Notes: generated from the letters alone by a model not told the origin. A stretch of DNA of 64,000 nucleotides from Dyadobacter sp. CY356 (GCF_021440195.1 NZ_JAJTSZ010000002.1:1178001-1242000); one strand, 5' to 3'. Positions 8,741 through 17,896 are shown, counted from the stretch's first letter. A program made the numbers and translations.

Positions 8741-9667
8741 TCAGATATTTTGATGCTGTTTGCGATAGGCCGCCGGGGAAAGATTTGTGTGTTTTTTAAA
8801 ATAATTACTAAAATGGGTAGACTCGGTAAAACCCAGCAGAAAAGTGATTTCTTTGATGGAGGTCGTTGAATTTTGCAACAATGATTTGGCTTCAGCGATG
8901 GTTTTGTCTGCAATCCAGGTACTGATGGCCTTGCCTGTTTTGGTCTTAATGACCGTGCTCAGATAATTGGGATGCAAATGCTGCAAAGTGGCGAAGTCCT
9001 GTACCCGTGGTATCTTATCAGTTTTGCCATTTAAAAGGTCACGAAAACTGTTTTCCAGATTTTGCTTGAATACTTTAACGATCAGTGAACCGCGGTTACC
9101 TTCATAGATCGGGTTATAATCCTGCCAGAAATATTCCTTAATCTTCAACAGCAACGCGACAAACAAGCTGCCGATAATCTTATTTTTATACGGTGAGTTA
9201 CCGACTTGTTCTTTCAGAATCTGACGATACAACTGCTCTATTTCCTCAAATTCGGATACTTGCAGTGTTTTTGGCTGAACTGTCTCTGTCAGCAGAAATG
9301 AAAAATCTTTGTACACATCATGATGCACATGTTCTTTCAGAAATGATTCTTTAAATGTAATCAGGTAGGCATCGTCAATATGGTACCATTCAAATTGCCG
9401 GAAGTTTCCCGGGTTCGTAAAGTAGATAGTTCCCGGCTCGGTCAGGAACTCCATTTCGTCTATTACGTATTTGCCGTGGGCATCTTTTATAAAAGTGAAG
9501 CTGAAATAATCAGGACGGTAAGCAATCGATTTAAAAGGAAGTGTCTTGAAAGTTTCCTTTAAGGAATGTACGGTAAACCCCGATTTCGGATCAATGGACC
9601 CCAACGGCAGATCCATGCTCTTATAAAGATCATACAGACTTTGAGATACGGTTTCCTTGTTTAGCAT
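8741..9667 (-). CDS. AraC family transcriptional regulator
   Basis: A 308-residue regulator with an N-terminal cupin-like sensing domain (about 1-190) and a C-terminal AraC double helix-turn-helix. The second HTH is EITFLLGFTESTHFSNYFKK, followed by TNLSPAAYRK, the family signature. This Bacteroidota subgroup typically activates a neighbouring oxidoreductase gene. Here the two SDR genes lie directly downstream on the same strand, and a third SDR gene is divergent from its promoter 154 bp away, so it could control both directions. Ligand unknown. Confidence 0.9.
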   Translation of the reverse strand: MLNKETVSQSLYDLYKSMDLPLGSIDPKSGFTVHSLKETFKTLPFKSIAYRPDYFSFTFIKDAHGKYVIDEMEFLTEPGTIYFTNPGNFRQFEWYHIDDAYLITFKESFLKEHVHHDVYKDFSFLLTETVQPKTLQVSEFEEIEQLYRQILKEQVGNSPYKNKIIGSLFVALLLKIKEYFWQDYNPIYEGNRGSLIVKVFKQNLENSFRDLLNGKTDKIPRVQDFATLQHLHPNYLSTVIKTKTGKAISTWIADKTIAEAKSLLQNSTTSIKEITFLLGFTESTHFSNYFKKHTNLSPAAYRKQHQNI

Positions 9668-9821
9668 ACCGTAAATTTAAATACAATAAACAAATTACTG
9701 AGAACAGATTCATATCAATATTATCAGATATCCCGACAATTGAACACAACGTACCGACTTTTGATTACAAGTGAATAGCGGATATATATCGTTTTTTGCA
9801 TAAACAAACTAATGCAAGAAA

Positions 9822-10628
9822 ATGACATATACCTTAGTAACGGGAGCCTCTGGCGGAATTGGTGAAGCCCTGGTCAGAAAGCTTGCGGCAAGAAAACACA
9901 ACCTGGTGTTGGTAGCACGCAACGCAGAAAAACTCGCTGAAATCAGCAAACAATTAGAGGATCAATATAAAGTACAAGTTGAATTCATAGCATCTGATTT
10001 ATCCAAACCAAATGCTGCCACTGTAATATTCCAGGAGATACAAAAGCAGGGTTGGAAAATCGAAACATTGGTGAATAATGCAGGCATCGGCTCAGGTGGT
10101 GAATTTGGAGCGTTATCTTTGCAATCCGAACTGGAATTACTTCAACTGAATAATGCCTCCTTAGTGGCGATGACCCATCTTTTTTTACAACCCATGTTGG
10201 AACGAAAAAGTGGAACGATCATCAATGTTGCCTCACTGGCCTCGTTTATACCTGTGCCTTACATGGCGACCTATGCGGCCAGCAAGGCATTTGTGCGTTC
10301 GTTTACCCAGGCTTTGACCGAGGAATATAAACCATACAATATTCACATTATGCTGTTTGCCCCCGGATTGACTAAAACCAATTTTAATGAATCAGCTGGG
10401 ATCAATAATGAAAAAGGCGTCGGACTCAGTTCCGACTACAAGACTTCTTCCACACAAACACCAGAAGAGGTGGCTGATGAATTATTAGAAGCACTGTACG
10501 CAAAAAAACATTTTCATGTATCCGGAAGCAGGAACCGCTTTGGTGCCCGGTTAGCCGCTTTATTACCAAATACAATGATTACCCGGTTCATGGCCAAATC
10601 ATACAGGAAAAAATCAGGTCAGTTATAG
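9822..10628 (+). CDS. SDR family oxidoreductase (DltE/YqjQ-like)
   Basis: A 268-residue SDR of the COG0300 type. TGASGGIG lies at residues 7-14, NNAG at 85-88, Ser138, Tyr151 and Lys155 (YAASK) are catalytic, and the basic C-terminus (RFMAKSYRKKSGQL) is characteristic of this group. Members are uncharacterised or act on hydrophobic carbonyls. It is followed after 13 bp by an AraC regulator on the same strand, so the two form an operon. The same arrangement recurs at 16.9-18.8 kb with another reductase and a paralogous AraC. Confidence 0.88.
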   Translation: MTYTLVTGASGGIGEALVRKLAARKHNLVLVARNAEKLAEISKQLEDQYKVQVEFIASDLSKPNAATVIFQEIQKQGWKIETLVNNAGIGSGGEFGALSLQSELELLQLNNASLVAMTHLFLQPMLERKSGTIINVASLASFIPVPYMATYAASKAFVRSFTQALTEEYKPYNIHIMLFAPGLTKTNFNESAGINNEKGVGLSSDYKTSSTQTPEEVADELLEALYAKKHFHVSGSRNRFGARLAALLPNTMITRFMAKSYRKKSGQL

Positions 10629-10641
10629 TTAACTTTGTTAT

Positions 10642-11553
10642 ATGGAAACTACAACGACGGTTCAGATTCAATCGATTACCCAGCTGCACCAGCTATTGCA
10701 GCTTCCCAAGCCAAAGCATCCGTTGGTCAGCCTGATCAGATTTGAAGATTTCCCACCTATTAAAATTGAACAGCGGACAAGGCTTATCAATGATTTTTAC
10801 CAGGTGACCTTGAAAACAGATTGCCCCTGCAAAATTCAATACGGTCAGAGTATATTTGACTTTGACGAAGGTGTAATGTCCTGCTTTGCACCAAGGCAGG
10901 TAAGCTTTATAGATAAGGACTTCGCCTTTGCCAAAGCAGGCTGGATGCTATCGATCCATCCGGATTTTTTAAGAGCTTCTCCGTTATGTAACAAAATCAA
11001 ATCATACGGTTATTTTGACTATGCCGTCAACGAGGCGCTCATTCTCTCGGAAGATGAACAGGAGACGATGAAAAACATTTTTCACCAGTTGCAAAAAGAG
11101 TCGTTGCTGCCGATTGACAATTTTAGTCAGCAAGTATGGATTGCTAATATTGAATTGCTTTTGACCCATTGTGACCGTTATTACGGCAGGCAGTTTATCA
11201 CACGTAAAAGTGAAGGCAGCGAGCTGCTGGACAAGGTTGAGAAACTGCTCGACAGTTACTTTGAATCCGACCAACTTAAAAAAGGTTTGCCCACGGCGCA
11301 GTACCTGGCCGATGCATTACATTTATCTTCCAAGTATGTTAGCGATTGTCTGAAACAACTTACCGGCAGCACCACGCAACAATTGATCCATGAAAAACTG
11401 ATCGAGCGCGCAAAGGACAGATTATCGACCACGCACATTTCAGTCAGCGAAATTGCTTATGAACTAGGTTTCGAATATCCCCAATCGTTTAGCAAGCTTT
11501 TTAAAACCAAAACCCTTCAGACACCATTGCAATTCAGGGCGGACTTTAACTAG
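10642..11553 (+). CDS. AraC family transcriptional regulator, paralogue of 17897-18808
   Basis: A 303-residue AraC regulator in an operon with the preceding SDR gene (13-bp gap). The N-terminal domain (about 1-180) contains DFDEGVMSCFAPRQV and GWMLSIHPDFL. The C-terminal DNA-binding domain contains SEIAYELGFEYPQSFSKLFK. The protein of the same length at 17897-18808 is clearly paralogous: shared motifs include LPKPxHPL, YGQ, DFDEGVM, IHPDFL, NFSQ and RQFITRK. Both follow a reductase gene. It probably senses a compound that induces the reductase. Confidence 0.88.
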   Translation: METTTTVQIQSITQLHQLLQLPKPKHPLVSLIRFEDFPPIKIEQRTRLINDFYQVTLKTDCPCKIQYGQSIFDFDEGVMSCFAPRQVSFIDKDFAFAKAGWMLSIHPDFLRASPLCNKIKSYGYFDYAVNEALILSEDEQETMKNIFHQLQKESLLPIDNFSQQVWIANIELLLTHCDRYYGRQFITRKSEGSELLDKVEKLLDSYFESDQLKKGLPTAQYLADALHLSSKYVSDCLKQLTGSTTQQLIHEKLIERAKDRLSTTHISVSEIAYELGFEYPQSFSKLFKTKTLQTPLQFRADFN

Positions 11554-11656
11554 AAAATTAAAATCCGTATCTACATTCAAGTCTAAGATTTATGAAAATG
11601 ACCGTGACAGCAGTATCAGGATGTAACCTTATTCAACGTGCAAAGCTTGATGAACA

Positions 11657-11693
11657 AAAAAAGCTGGCGACCACAACCTGTGACCGCCAGCCT
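11657..11693 (-). terminator. Intrinsic terminator of the DUF4142 gene
   Basis: On the minus strand a stem GCTGGCG/CGCCAGC (arms 11663-11669 and 11685-11691), extended by further pairs with two mismatches, is followed by a run of seven T. It lies 20 bp downstream of the lipoprotein stop codon. Confidence 0.8.
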
Positions 11694-11712
11694 TAAAAGC
11701 ACCTAATATAAA

Positions 11713-12297
11713 CTATTTAGTCTTTTCCAGACTTTTTACATGTTCAGCATGCGCTTTGATTACTGGTAGTGTCTTTTCTATAAAAGCCTTCAACTCTGCG
11801 TCTTTCAAATCTTTCTGCGCATCCTCAAAAAGTTTCACGGTTTTTTCGTGATCTTTATTCATCTGCGATATGTAAGCTTTGTCAAAATCACTTCCACTTT
11901 TCCCGCCAAGATCCGCAGCTTCCTTTTGCTTTTCTTCATTTGGCGCCGAAGGCAGGGTAATATTTTTACTACTAGCCAGTGTTTTCAGTTCTTCATTTGC
12001 CTTTGAGTGATCTTTAATCATTTGTTTAGCAAAATCTTTTACTTTCGGATCGGTAGCTTTTTCTACTGCTATTTTACTTAACGCAACCTCTGCCATTCCA
12101 CCATTCGCAGCCTCGACGGCAAACTCAGCGTCATCTTCCAGGTCGGTTGATGTTGAGTCTGCACCAGTGTTTTTAGCGGTAGCTTCATTAGTACTGTCGG
12201 CAAACTCAGTTGTATCTTTTGTTTCCGTTTGTTTGGACCCGCAGCCCGATAACATTGCTACGGTTGCCAGTGTCAAAAATGTTGATGCAATTCTCAT
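11713..12297 (-). CDS. DUF4142 lipoprotein
   Basis: A 194-residue lipoprotein (lipobox AMLSGC, Cys19). An acidic, Ser/Thr-rich linker (about 20-55) is followed by a helical DUF4142 domain (about 57-194) with the family pattern AxxGGMAEVALSKIAVEKATDPKV, FAKQMIKDHSKANEEL and HEKTVKLFEDA. DUF4142 is a ferritin-like four-helix fold of unknown function, often linked with envelope stress. It has its own terminator and no obvious operon partner, so it is probably transcribed alone. ATG at 12297. Confidence 0.85.
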   Translation of the reverse strand: MRIASTFLTLATVAMLSGCGSKQTETKDTTEFADSTNEATAKNTGADSTSTDLEDDAEFAVEAANGGMAEVALSKIAVEKATDPKVKDFAKQMIKDHSKANEELKTLASSKNITLPSAPNEEKQKEAADLGGKSGSDFDKAYISQMNKDHEKTVKLFEDAQKDLKDAELKAFIEKTLPVIKAHAEHVKSLEKTK

Positions 12298-12574
12298 TGG
12301 TAAATAATTGTTTAAGTGGTGATAAATTCAATACGCCGGCTAAACCGGTATATCCCCAACTATAAAAAAAGCATACCATCGATATTAACATAAACAAGCA
12401 AAGCTCATCCTGAGACTCGCTCGTCCGCAGAAATAACCGCTCAGTCTGAGGCTTATCAGATGATTTGAAATTGTAAGAAATACAGTATGTGCCTGACATT
12501 CTACTAAATTCCGACAGTCACTTTCAGACCAGGATAAACATGAAATATTATTTTGTGAACAGCCAGTTTTATTA

Positions 12575-13468
12575 TTACATGTTGTAGAGCGGCAGGTAAA
12601 CGTTCCTGACAAAATCTTCTGCTGTTGTAAGCGTGGTATTAGAATCATCTCTTTTTTGATAATTCATAAATCCGGTTTTAATGGCTGTTCCCATTTCAAT
12701 CAGATTGTCTGCAAAATCTTCTGAAAACCCGTTACCTAAAAAGGCCTGCTTCACCTGCTCTACCGGTAATTGCACATACGTTAGTTCCGGATTACCGATA
12801 GCGGTCCCAATAATGGTGGTAAATTCTTTATATGTATAGTCCTCCGGACCCATTATGGCAAGGACACTTTTACCTTCGAAATCGAGATTTGCCAAATACC
12901 CGGCAGCAATTTTTGCGACATCATACGTGGCTACCATCGGTATGGCATGGTCTCCATCTGCTGCTGTGGCGTTGAACCCCATTTTTTTCACCATACCGAT
13001 GGTCCTTAAAAAGTTTTCCATAAAATAGGCAGACCGGACGTGCAATACGTTTACATTGTTCAATTGATTTAATCTGACTTCCTGCTCACCGGTTCCTGCC
13101 ATCATACCATTACCCTCATGCATGTGAGACCCGACACTGCTCATATTGACTATATATTTGATGCCCGACTTCCCGATGGCTTCAATCAGGATGCTGGTAA
13201 CCTGTCTCTGGTAAGCTCTTGTATTTTCAGCTTTTACATTGTCAGGTAATAATACGAATGCACTATCCGCATTTTCAAAAGCACTGGTCAGCGTCTGAAT
13301 ATCAATAATATCCCCTGCAATGATTTCCGCACCCAGACTTCGGTATTTTTCCAGTTTTTCAGTGTGCCTTGCGATCAATGTTACCTGATGCCCCTGATTT
13401 AAAAGGATTTCTGAAATCTTACTTCCCACTGTTCCTGTGGCTCCGAGAACTACTATTTTCGTTTTCAT
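12575..13468 (-). CDS. NmrA-like NAD(P)-binding reductase
   Basis: A 297-residue atypical SDR of the NmrA/HSCARG-QOR2 type. The nucleotide motif GATGTVG spans residues 9-15, ARHTEKLEKYRSLGAEIIAGD is the usual cofactor-selecting loop, and KYIVNMSSVGSHMH replaces the classical catalytic region. Such proteins reduce quinones or act as redox-sensing regulators. Its promoter carries an operator (13523-13547) almost identical to one upstream of the neighbouring MDR oxidoreductase, so the two are probably co-regulated, plausibly by the AraC protein at 14782-15519. Confidence 0.85.
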   Translation of the reverse strand: MKTKIVVLGATGTVGSKISEILLNQGHQVTLIARHTEKLEKYRSLGAEIIAGDIIDIQTLTSAFENADSAFVLLPDNVKAENTRAYQRQVTSILIEAIGKSGIKYIVNMSSVGSHMHEGNGMMAGTGEQEVRLNQLNNVNVLHVRSAYFMENFLRTIGMVKKMGFNATAADGDHAIPMVATYDVAKIAAGYLANLDFEGKSVLAIMGPEDYTYKEFTTIIGTAIGNPELTYVQLPVEQVKQAFLGNGFSEDFADNLIEMGTAIKTGFMNYQKRDDSNTTLTTAEDFVRNVYLPLYNM

Positions 13469-13522
13469 ATTCTTTTTGTGTTTGATTAATTACTATGCAA
13501 AGATGTTGTGATCAAAAAATTT

Positions 13523-13547
13523 AAACTTGTATCAAATCACTGTTCTT
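13523..13547 (-). promoter_or_regulatory. Shared operator, copy 1 (upstream of the NmrA-like gene)
   Basis: A 25-bp element with core CTTGTATCAAATCACTG, 24/25 identical to 14683-14707. It lies 54 bp upstream of the minus-strand start codon at 13468. Between it and the gene is CATCTTTGC (minus strand), a fair match to the Bacteroidota -7 element TAnnTTTG. An upstream position suits an activator. Confidence 0.6.
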
Positions 13548-13682
13548 ATTTTGATGGTCAGTCAATTGAAAGAATTTGGAAAAAAGATCTGCGATTCCCG
13601 GCCTGATGAAATTTTAGCCGCAAGGTCTTTTCAAGTCAAAATGTTTTTGCAGGCCACTTCTCAAATAGGTCAAAATCTCTCC

Positions 13683-14627
13683 TTAGTTTATTTCTACGGC
13701 AACTTTTCCGATGTAGCCACCTCGCTCAGCATATTGATAAGCTTCTCTGTATTGAGCAAATGGAAAAACTTTATTGATTTCAATCTCTATCCCGTTTTCG
13801 ATGGCATTCAGCAATATATCTGTGTATTTAGCCGAGGGACTGGAAATTATTACAATATGCTTTTTGGCCGTAAACAAATTTTTAAAAAATGATACGGGAA
13901 TTTCAATTGGCCTTGGTGTTGGGTTTAAAAAGATGGACCTGGGTTTCATGATTTGTCTGGCAACTTTATAACCCATTTTACCTGATAAATCGATGACGAC
14001 ATCGTAGGTGGCTTTGTGAGAAAGCACATCTTCTCTCGTGTAGTCTATCACGGAATTGGCTCCCCATTTTTTTGCCGGTTCAATTCCCTTGCTGCTTGTA
14101 ACGGCTGTTACATTGGCATTTCTTTGTTTTAATAATTGAAGTAAAAACATACCAAAACCGCCGCTGGCTCCATTTACCAGGATGCTGGTTTGCGCGTTGA
14201 TGCTACCCATTTTTTCTAACGCGCTCACCGCTGCCGTACCAACTACGGGGATAGAAGCAGCCTGAGCAAAGCTGATATTAAATGGCTTTTTCCAAATCAA
14301 GGAAGACGGCACAGCGACATATTCGGCTGAAACGCCTTCTTTCATCATATTTTTTACTATGCCAAAGACCTCATCGCCTATTTTAAAACCACTGACAGAA
14401 GTCCCGATTTCTTCAACGATGCCGGCGAAATCAGTGCCGGTGTGTTTTGGAAATTTAGAGCCCGACATCAGTGTCATTTCTCCCTTTCTGATTTTCCAGT
14501 CCATTGGATTGACAGAGAAAACTTTCACTTTTACCAATACCTGATCTGCTTTAATAGTAGGTTTTGGCTCTTCAACGATTTGCAATACGTCCGTGGTGCC
14601 GAACTTTTGATATACGATGGATTTCAT
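13683..14627 (-). CDS. Zinc-independent MDR oxidoreductase (quinone-reductase type)
   Basis: A 314-residue medium-chain dehydrogenase/reductase. The N-terminal GroES-like domain reads KVFSVNPMDWKIRKGEM and HTGTDFAGIVEEIG, without the catalytic zinc ligands of alcohol dehydrogenases. The Rossmann domain has GASGGFGMFLLQL (about residues 150-165). The family reduces quinones or enones with NADPH. Its upstream region carries the same 25-bp operator as the NmrA-like gene. It is flanked by that gene and by an AraC regulator on the same strand, which together look like a small electrophile or quinone response unit. Confidence 0.87.
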   Translation of the reverse strand: MKSIVYQKFGTTDVLQIVEEPKPTIKADQVLVKVKVFSVNPMDWKIRKGEMTLMSGSKFPKHTGTDFAGIVEEIGTSVSGFKIGDEVFGIVKNMMKEGVSAEYVAVPSSLIWKKPFNISFAQAASIPVVGTAAVSALEKMGSINAQTSILVNGASGGFGMFLLQLLKQRNANVTAVTSSKGIEPAKKWGANSVIDYTREDVLSHKATYDVVIDLSGKMGYKVARQIMKPRSIFLNPTPRPIEIPVSFFKNLFTAKKHIVIISSPSAKYTDILLNAIENGIEIEINKVFPFAQYREAYQYAERGGYIGKVAVEIN

Positions 14628-14682
14628 GATATTATTTTTTTTGTTAAAATGATATCACAAAGTTGCACCCAAGGACATGATC

Positions 14683-14707
14683 AAACTTGTATCAGATCAC
14701 TGTTCTT
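14683..14707 (-). promoter_or_regulatory. Shared operator, copy 2 (upstream of the MDR gene)
   Basis: Core CTTGTATCAGATCACTG, 24/25 identical to copy 1. It lies 55 bp upstream of the start codon at 14627, the same position as copy 1 relative to its own gene. CAACTTTGT (minus strand) downstream may be the -7 element. It lies in the 154-bp gap behind the AraC gene 14782-15519. Confidence 0.6.
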
Positions 14708-14781
14708 CTAAAAGCAAAGTTGACCTGGCTAGCGTATACCAAATCAGTAAGAAAAAATTAAAACTTACAGGTGATGCGATG

Positions 14782-15519
14782 TTAATAAATGTCAATCAGA
14801 TCACTATTGTGTTTTAAGGCCTTGGGAGGCATTCCGAACATTTCATACATATACTTATTGAACTGTGGGAGGTCGTAAAATCCGGTATCGTAGGCAATGT
14901 CAGTAAGGCTTCTGTCTTTGTCAGAAAGTATAAGATAGATGGCCTGACGCAACCGCGTCCATAATAAGTATTTGGATAAGCTGCTTCCGGTTTGCTTTTT
15001 AAAGAGTGAGGCCAAGCGGGATGGAGAAAGAAAAACAATATCAGCAAATGTTTGCGGAGTTATGTTCTGTTCAAAATAATTACCTTTTATATATTCAACG
15101 ATTCTTGTAACCCTGGCATCATAATCTATCGAAGGTAACCTGGACAGCATCGCATCAACTACCATATTTACATCCAAACTATCATTTTGTGTCTGAAAGA
15201 AGGAATTTGTTTCGTGAGGAGAATTAAAAACGATATAATTTTGATCTTCTTTAAATCTGCCCGCCAGTTCTAAACCAATATGTGAGTAAGGTTCTATATT
15301 CAAAACATTTAATGTTCCATTTTCTGCAATGCAAAAATGTGGGACATGAGGTTTAATCAGAAAACCGTGGATTCGTTCATAAAAAATCCCGCTAATCGTT
15401 GAATTAAATGGAGTATCGTTCGATAAAACGATTTGATATGCAGAATGCTGATGGATTTCTACGGTGAGATTACGGGCTTTGAGTGCAAGAATGAACGGGT
15501 TACTGGTCTGTTTAATCAT
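14782..15519 (-). CDS. AraC family transcriptional regulator
   Basis: A 245-residue regulator with a short N-terminal cupin-type domain (residues 1-130, with the His-containing segment KPHVPHFCIAENG) and a C-terminal AraC domain ending DIAYDTGFYDLPQFNKYMYEMFGMPPKAL. It is directly upstream, on the same strand, of the MDR and NmrA-like genes that share an operator, so it is the best candidate to bind that operator (inference). Confidence 0.87.
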   Translation of the reverse strand: MIKQTSNPFILALKARNLTVEIHQHSAYQIVLSNDTPFNSTISGIFYERIHGFLIKPHVPHFCIAENGTLNVLNIEPYSHIGLELAGRFKEDQNYIVFNSPHETNSFFQTQNDSLDVNMVVDAMLSRLPSIDYDARVTRIVEYIKGNYFEQNITPQTFADIVFLSPSRLASLFKKQTGSSLSKYLLWTRLRQAIYLILSDKDRSLTDIAYDTGFYDLPQFNKYMYEMFGMPPKALKHNSDLIDIY

Positions 15520-15592
15520 AGAACCTTGAGTTTGACAATGGATATCTTATTTTCATACATCCCGAACGATCTGTTTTAACGGTATTATTATA

Positions 15593-16564
15593 TCATCTAT
15601 TCTTTTTGCTAATATCACAAGCCATCTGGATGTTGCACCTTTTATAGGGCGTCATATGACCTGCAACTTTTTCAAATCCTAGTTTATGATAAAGATTAAT
15701 AGCAGGTTTCAGGATGGTGTTACTTTCAAGATATATCTTTTTGGCACCTTGCCTGCTGGCACAATCAAGTGCCGATTGCCCCAGCAACCAGCCTATATTC
15801 CTGCCTTGTGCCAGAGGAGATACGGCCATCTTGGCAAGTTCAAAATCGTATTCGCTGTTTTCCATTTTAATCAAAGCACAAACACCGACTGGTTTACCGT
15901 GATATAGTGCGACCAAAATATGGCCGCCTTTCTTTAAAATATATCCTTCCGGATCATCTAAAGACTTATAGTCTGCCTCTTCCATCTCGAAATAAGCAGA
16001 GATCCATTCTTGATTCAGGGACTTAAATGCCGCAGCATATTCGGGTTCATATTTTACAATTTTAACATCTACACTTTCCCGGCTTTTTTTCTCCTCGCTC
16101 ACTCTGCGCAGCAGTGACTTCTGTTCGAGCAGAAATTCCCATTCTTCGATCGCTTTCCATAAGTCATGTGTTGCCTGCAAATTAATTGCCTCGATAGCAT
16201 GTTCAAGATCTGTGTATTGATCCTGGATTTTCTCTGTATAGCTAGTTCCTCTTTCCGAAAGGCTCACCATGTTGCGCCTTCCATCCGCAGCGTCTTTTTT
16301 CTCTACAATAAGCTCTGCTTTAATCATTTCGCTTACAATTTTAGATACCGAAGGATGAGAATGTCCAATTTCAGTGGCAATTCCTGTAATAGTTTTTTCT
16401 TCACCATGAGAAAGGGCGTAGAAAACCGGAAACCATTTTGGCTGCATCTCTATGCCGTATAAATTATAAATGTCCGCCGCATCGTAGGTAACCTTTTCGG
16501 TCAGCATTCTGAGTCTGCTGCCTAACGCTTTTATTCCCGCTGTCTGAAAAAAATTAATATTCAT
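15593..16564 (-). CDS. MarR-GNAT fusion: regulator with acetyltransferase domain
   Basis: A 323-residue two-domain protein. Residues about 1-145 form a MarR winged helix (EKTITGIATEIGHSHPSVSKI as recognition region, KKDAADGRRNMVSLSERG as the wing). Residues about 165-310 form a GNAT acetyltransferase fold (LAKMAVSPLAQGRNIGWLLGQ is the acetyl-CoA loop, ending NLYHKLGFEKV). Such fusions are a known class; the acetylation target is not. The start is ATG 16564, although a TTG one codon upstream is possible. Two TTACGTAA palindromes overlap the presumed promoter, which points to autoregulation. Confidence 0.88.
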   Translation of the reverse strand: MNINFFQTAGIKALGSRLRMLTEKVTYDAADIYNLYGIEMQPKWFPVFYALSHGEEKTITGIATEIGHSHPSVSKIVSEMIKAELIVEKKDAADGRRNMVSLSERGTSYTEKIQDQYTDLEHAIEAINLQATHDLWKAIEEWEFLLEQKSLLRRVSEEKKSRESVDVKIVKYEPEYAAAFKSLNQEWISAYFEMEEADYKSLDDPEGYILKKGGHILVALYHGKPVGVCALIKMENSEYDFELAKMAVSPLAQGRNIGWLLGQSALDCASRQGAKKIYLESNTILKPAINLYHKLGFEKVAGHMTPYKRCNIQMACDISKKNR

Positions 16565-16567
16565 CAA

Positions 16568-16587
16568 TTACGTAATTAGTTACGTAA
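16568..16587. promoter_or_regulatory. Double TTACGTAA operator of the MarR-GNAT gene
   Basis: TTACGTAATTAGTTACGTAA contains the palindrome TTACGTAA twice (16568-16575 and 16580-16587), 12 bp apart, and is itself nearly palindromic. It begins three bases before the ATG, so a bound MarR protein would block transcription or initiation. TATATATTT, a possible -7 element on the minus strand, overlaps its upstream edge. Confidence 0.6.
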
Positions 16588-16931
16588 ATATATAATGCGT
16601 TTTTCGAAGTTATATATTTTAAGAGGAATAAATTTTTGTCTCCTTAAACCAGCACCTTTAATATGCCTTTTTTAGTTATTTAATATGCAAGGCAATGATG
16701 CAGTTTACTTTATCTAGTATCGTAGACAAGAACACGTTAATTTTTATTCCTCTACTACCAGCCTTATTGATAGTATCAAATTGAAGTCCAAATATTCCCA
16801 CCGGATAATCTGCAAGCCTAGGGTCCGTAAATAGGTAATGCTAAGTCAGATTTGACTTCTAAAAAGAAAGATCTGAACACATTTAGTCCATTACTGTAAT
16901 CGACCTTTGTATAAACAAAAACTGAAACAAA
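16588..16931. other. Intergenic region with a possible SDR fragment
   Basis: No complete gene. On the minus strand around 16675-16790 one frame reads KAGSRGIKINVF, reminiscent of the SDR segment EVGSRGINVNSVSPG in the 7907-8647 protein, then drifts and stops. This may be a tiny decayed SDR fragment or chance. The plus-strand promoter of the reductase at 16932 must lie near ACCTTTGTAT (about 16900-16912). Confidence 0.3.
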
Positions 16932-17801
16932 GTGAAAAAAATATTTGTAACAGGAGCAACGGGACATCTGGGCAGCGCCGTTATCAGCAAATTATTAACT
17001 GAAATACAAAGCAAACAAATTTCAGTTTTAACCAGAAACTCAGAAAAACAAAAAGAGTTTCAGGCTAAGGGCTTTCACGCTTTTCTGGGCAGCTATGATG
17101 ATGTCACAACCCTGGAAAAAGCCATGGAAAATGTTGAGGTCGTTTTGTTAATTTCTTCCGGTGATCAGGGTGACCGTATGCAGGATCACAAGAACGTCGT
17201 TGATGCAGCCAAAAAAACAGGCATAAAAAGTATCGCATATACAAGCCGTTGTTTGCACGACAGAAATTCCCTGGTTAATAAATTAATGGATGAACATTTT
17301 GAGACCGAAGACTACATCAAAGCCAGCGGTTTGGCCCATACGTTTTTCAGAAACATATTGTACATGGATGCGATCCCTCAGTTCATAGGCGGGAAGGCAG
17401 CCCTGGATAAAGGAATATTTCTACCAGCCGGGAACGGAAAAGTTGCTTTTGCATTGAGAAGTGAGATGGGTGAAGCCATGGCGAAGGTATTACTTGCCGG
17501 AGATTGTGAAAACAAGATCTATAATTTTACAGGAGATAAGGCCTATTCATTTTATGATATTGCCACAGCCCTTTCCGAACTCTCCGGTAACCTTGTCAGT
17601 TACAATGCTATTGACGATGATACGTTCACACAAATGATGCAACAAAGAAATGTTCCTAATGCTTCAATTCGAAAGATCATTGATTTTATAACGGATATAA
17701 GACATAACCAGGAGCAGGATATTTATGACGACCTTGAGACAGTTTTGGGACGTAAGCCTGCTTCTTTAAAAGAAGGCCTTAAAACAATATTTGGTTTATA
17801 G
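16932..17801 (+). CDS. NmrA/QOR2-like NAD(P)-binding reductase
   Basis: A 289-residue atypical SDR resembling quinone oxidoreductase 2. GATGHLG (8-14) binds NADPH, VLTRNSEKQKEFQAKGF is the cofactor-selecting loop, and HTFFRNILYMDAIP corresponds to the family's substrate-side segment. The start is GTG (16932-16934), chosen because it begins the conserved beta strand KKIFVTGATG. It precedes an AraC gene by 95 bp on the same strand, repeating the reductase-AraC order of 9.8-11.5 kb. Confidence 0.86.
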   Translation: MKKIFVTGATGHLGSAVISKLLTEIQSKQISVLTRNSEKQKEFQAKGFHAFLGSYDDVTTLEKAMENVEVVLLISSGDQGDRMQDHKNVVDAAKKTGIKSIAYTSRCLHDRNSLVNKLMDEHFETEDYIKASGLAHTFFRNILYMDAIPQFIGGKAALDKGIFLPAGNGKVAFALRSEMGEAMAKVLLAGDCENKIYNFTGDKAYSFYDIATALSELSGNLVSYNAIDDDTFTQMMQQRNVPNASIRKIIDFITDIRHNQEQDIYDDLETVLGRKPASLKEGLKTIFGL

Positions 17802-17896
17802 CTTGTGCAAACAAATTAAGTAATCAACCAGATGCTTCTGATGGAAGCGGCAGTCATTTATATTTCGTATATTCAATTGTCAGTTAAAGAAAAATT

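Noticed and set aside
12298..12574. Two overlapping minus-strand frames (97 and 87 codons) upstream of the DUF4142 gene
   Set aside because: Cys/Ser-rich, no domain, overlapping each other and the neighbouring genes; most likely chance.
13527..13892. Plus-strand open frame of 121 codons between the NmrA-like and MDR genes
   Set aside because: Its first 45 codons look protein-like, but the rest is antisense to the MDR gene 3' end, no family is recognised and it starts inside the operator. It could be a remnant, not a gene.
16675..16790. SDR-like phrase KAGSRGIKINVF on the minus strand
   Set aside because: Only about ten residues resemble SDRs and no other motif is near; may be chance.
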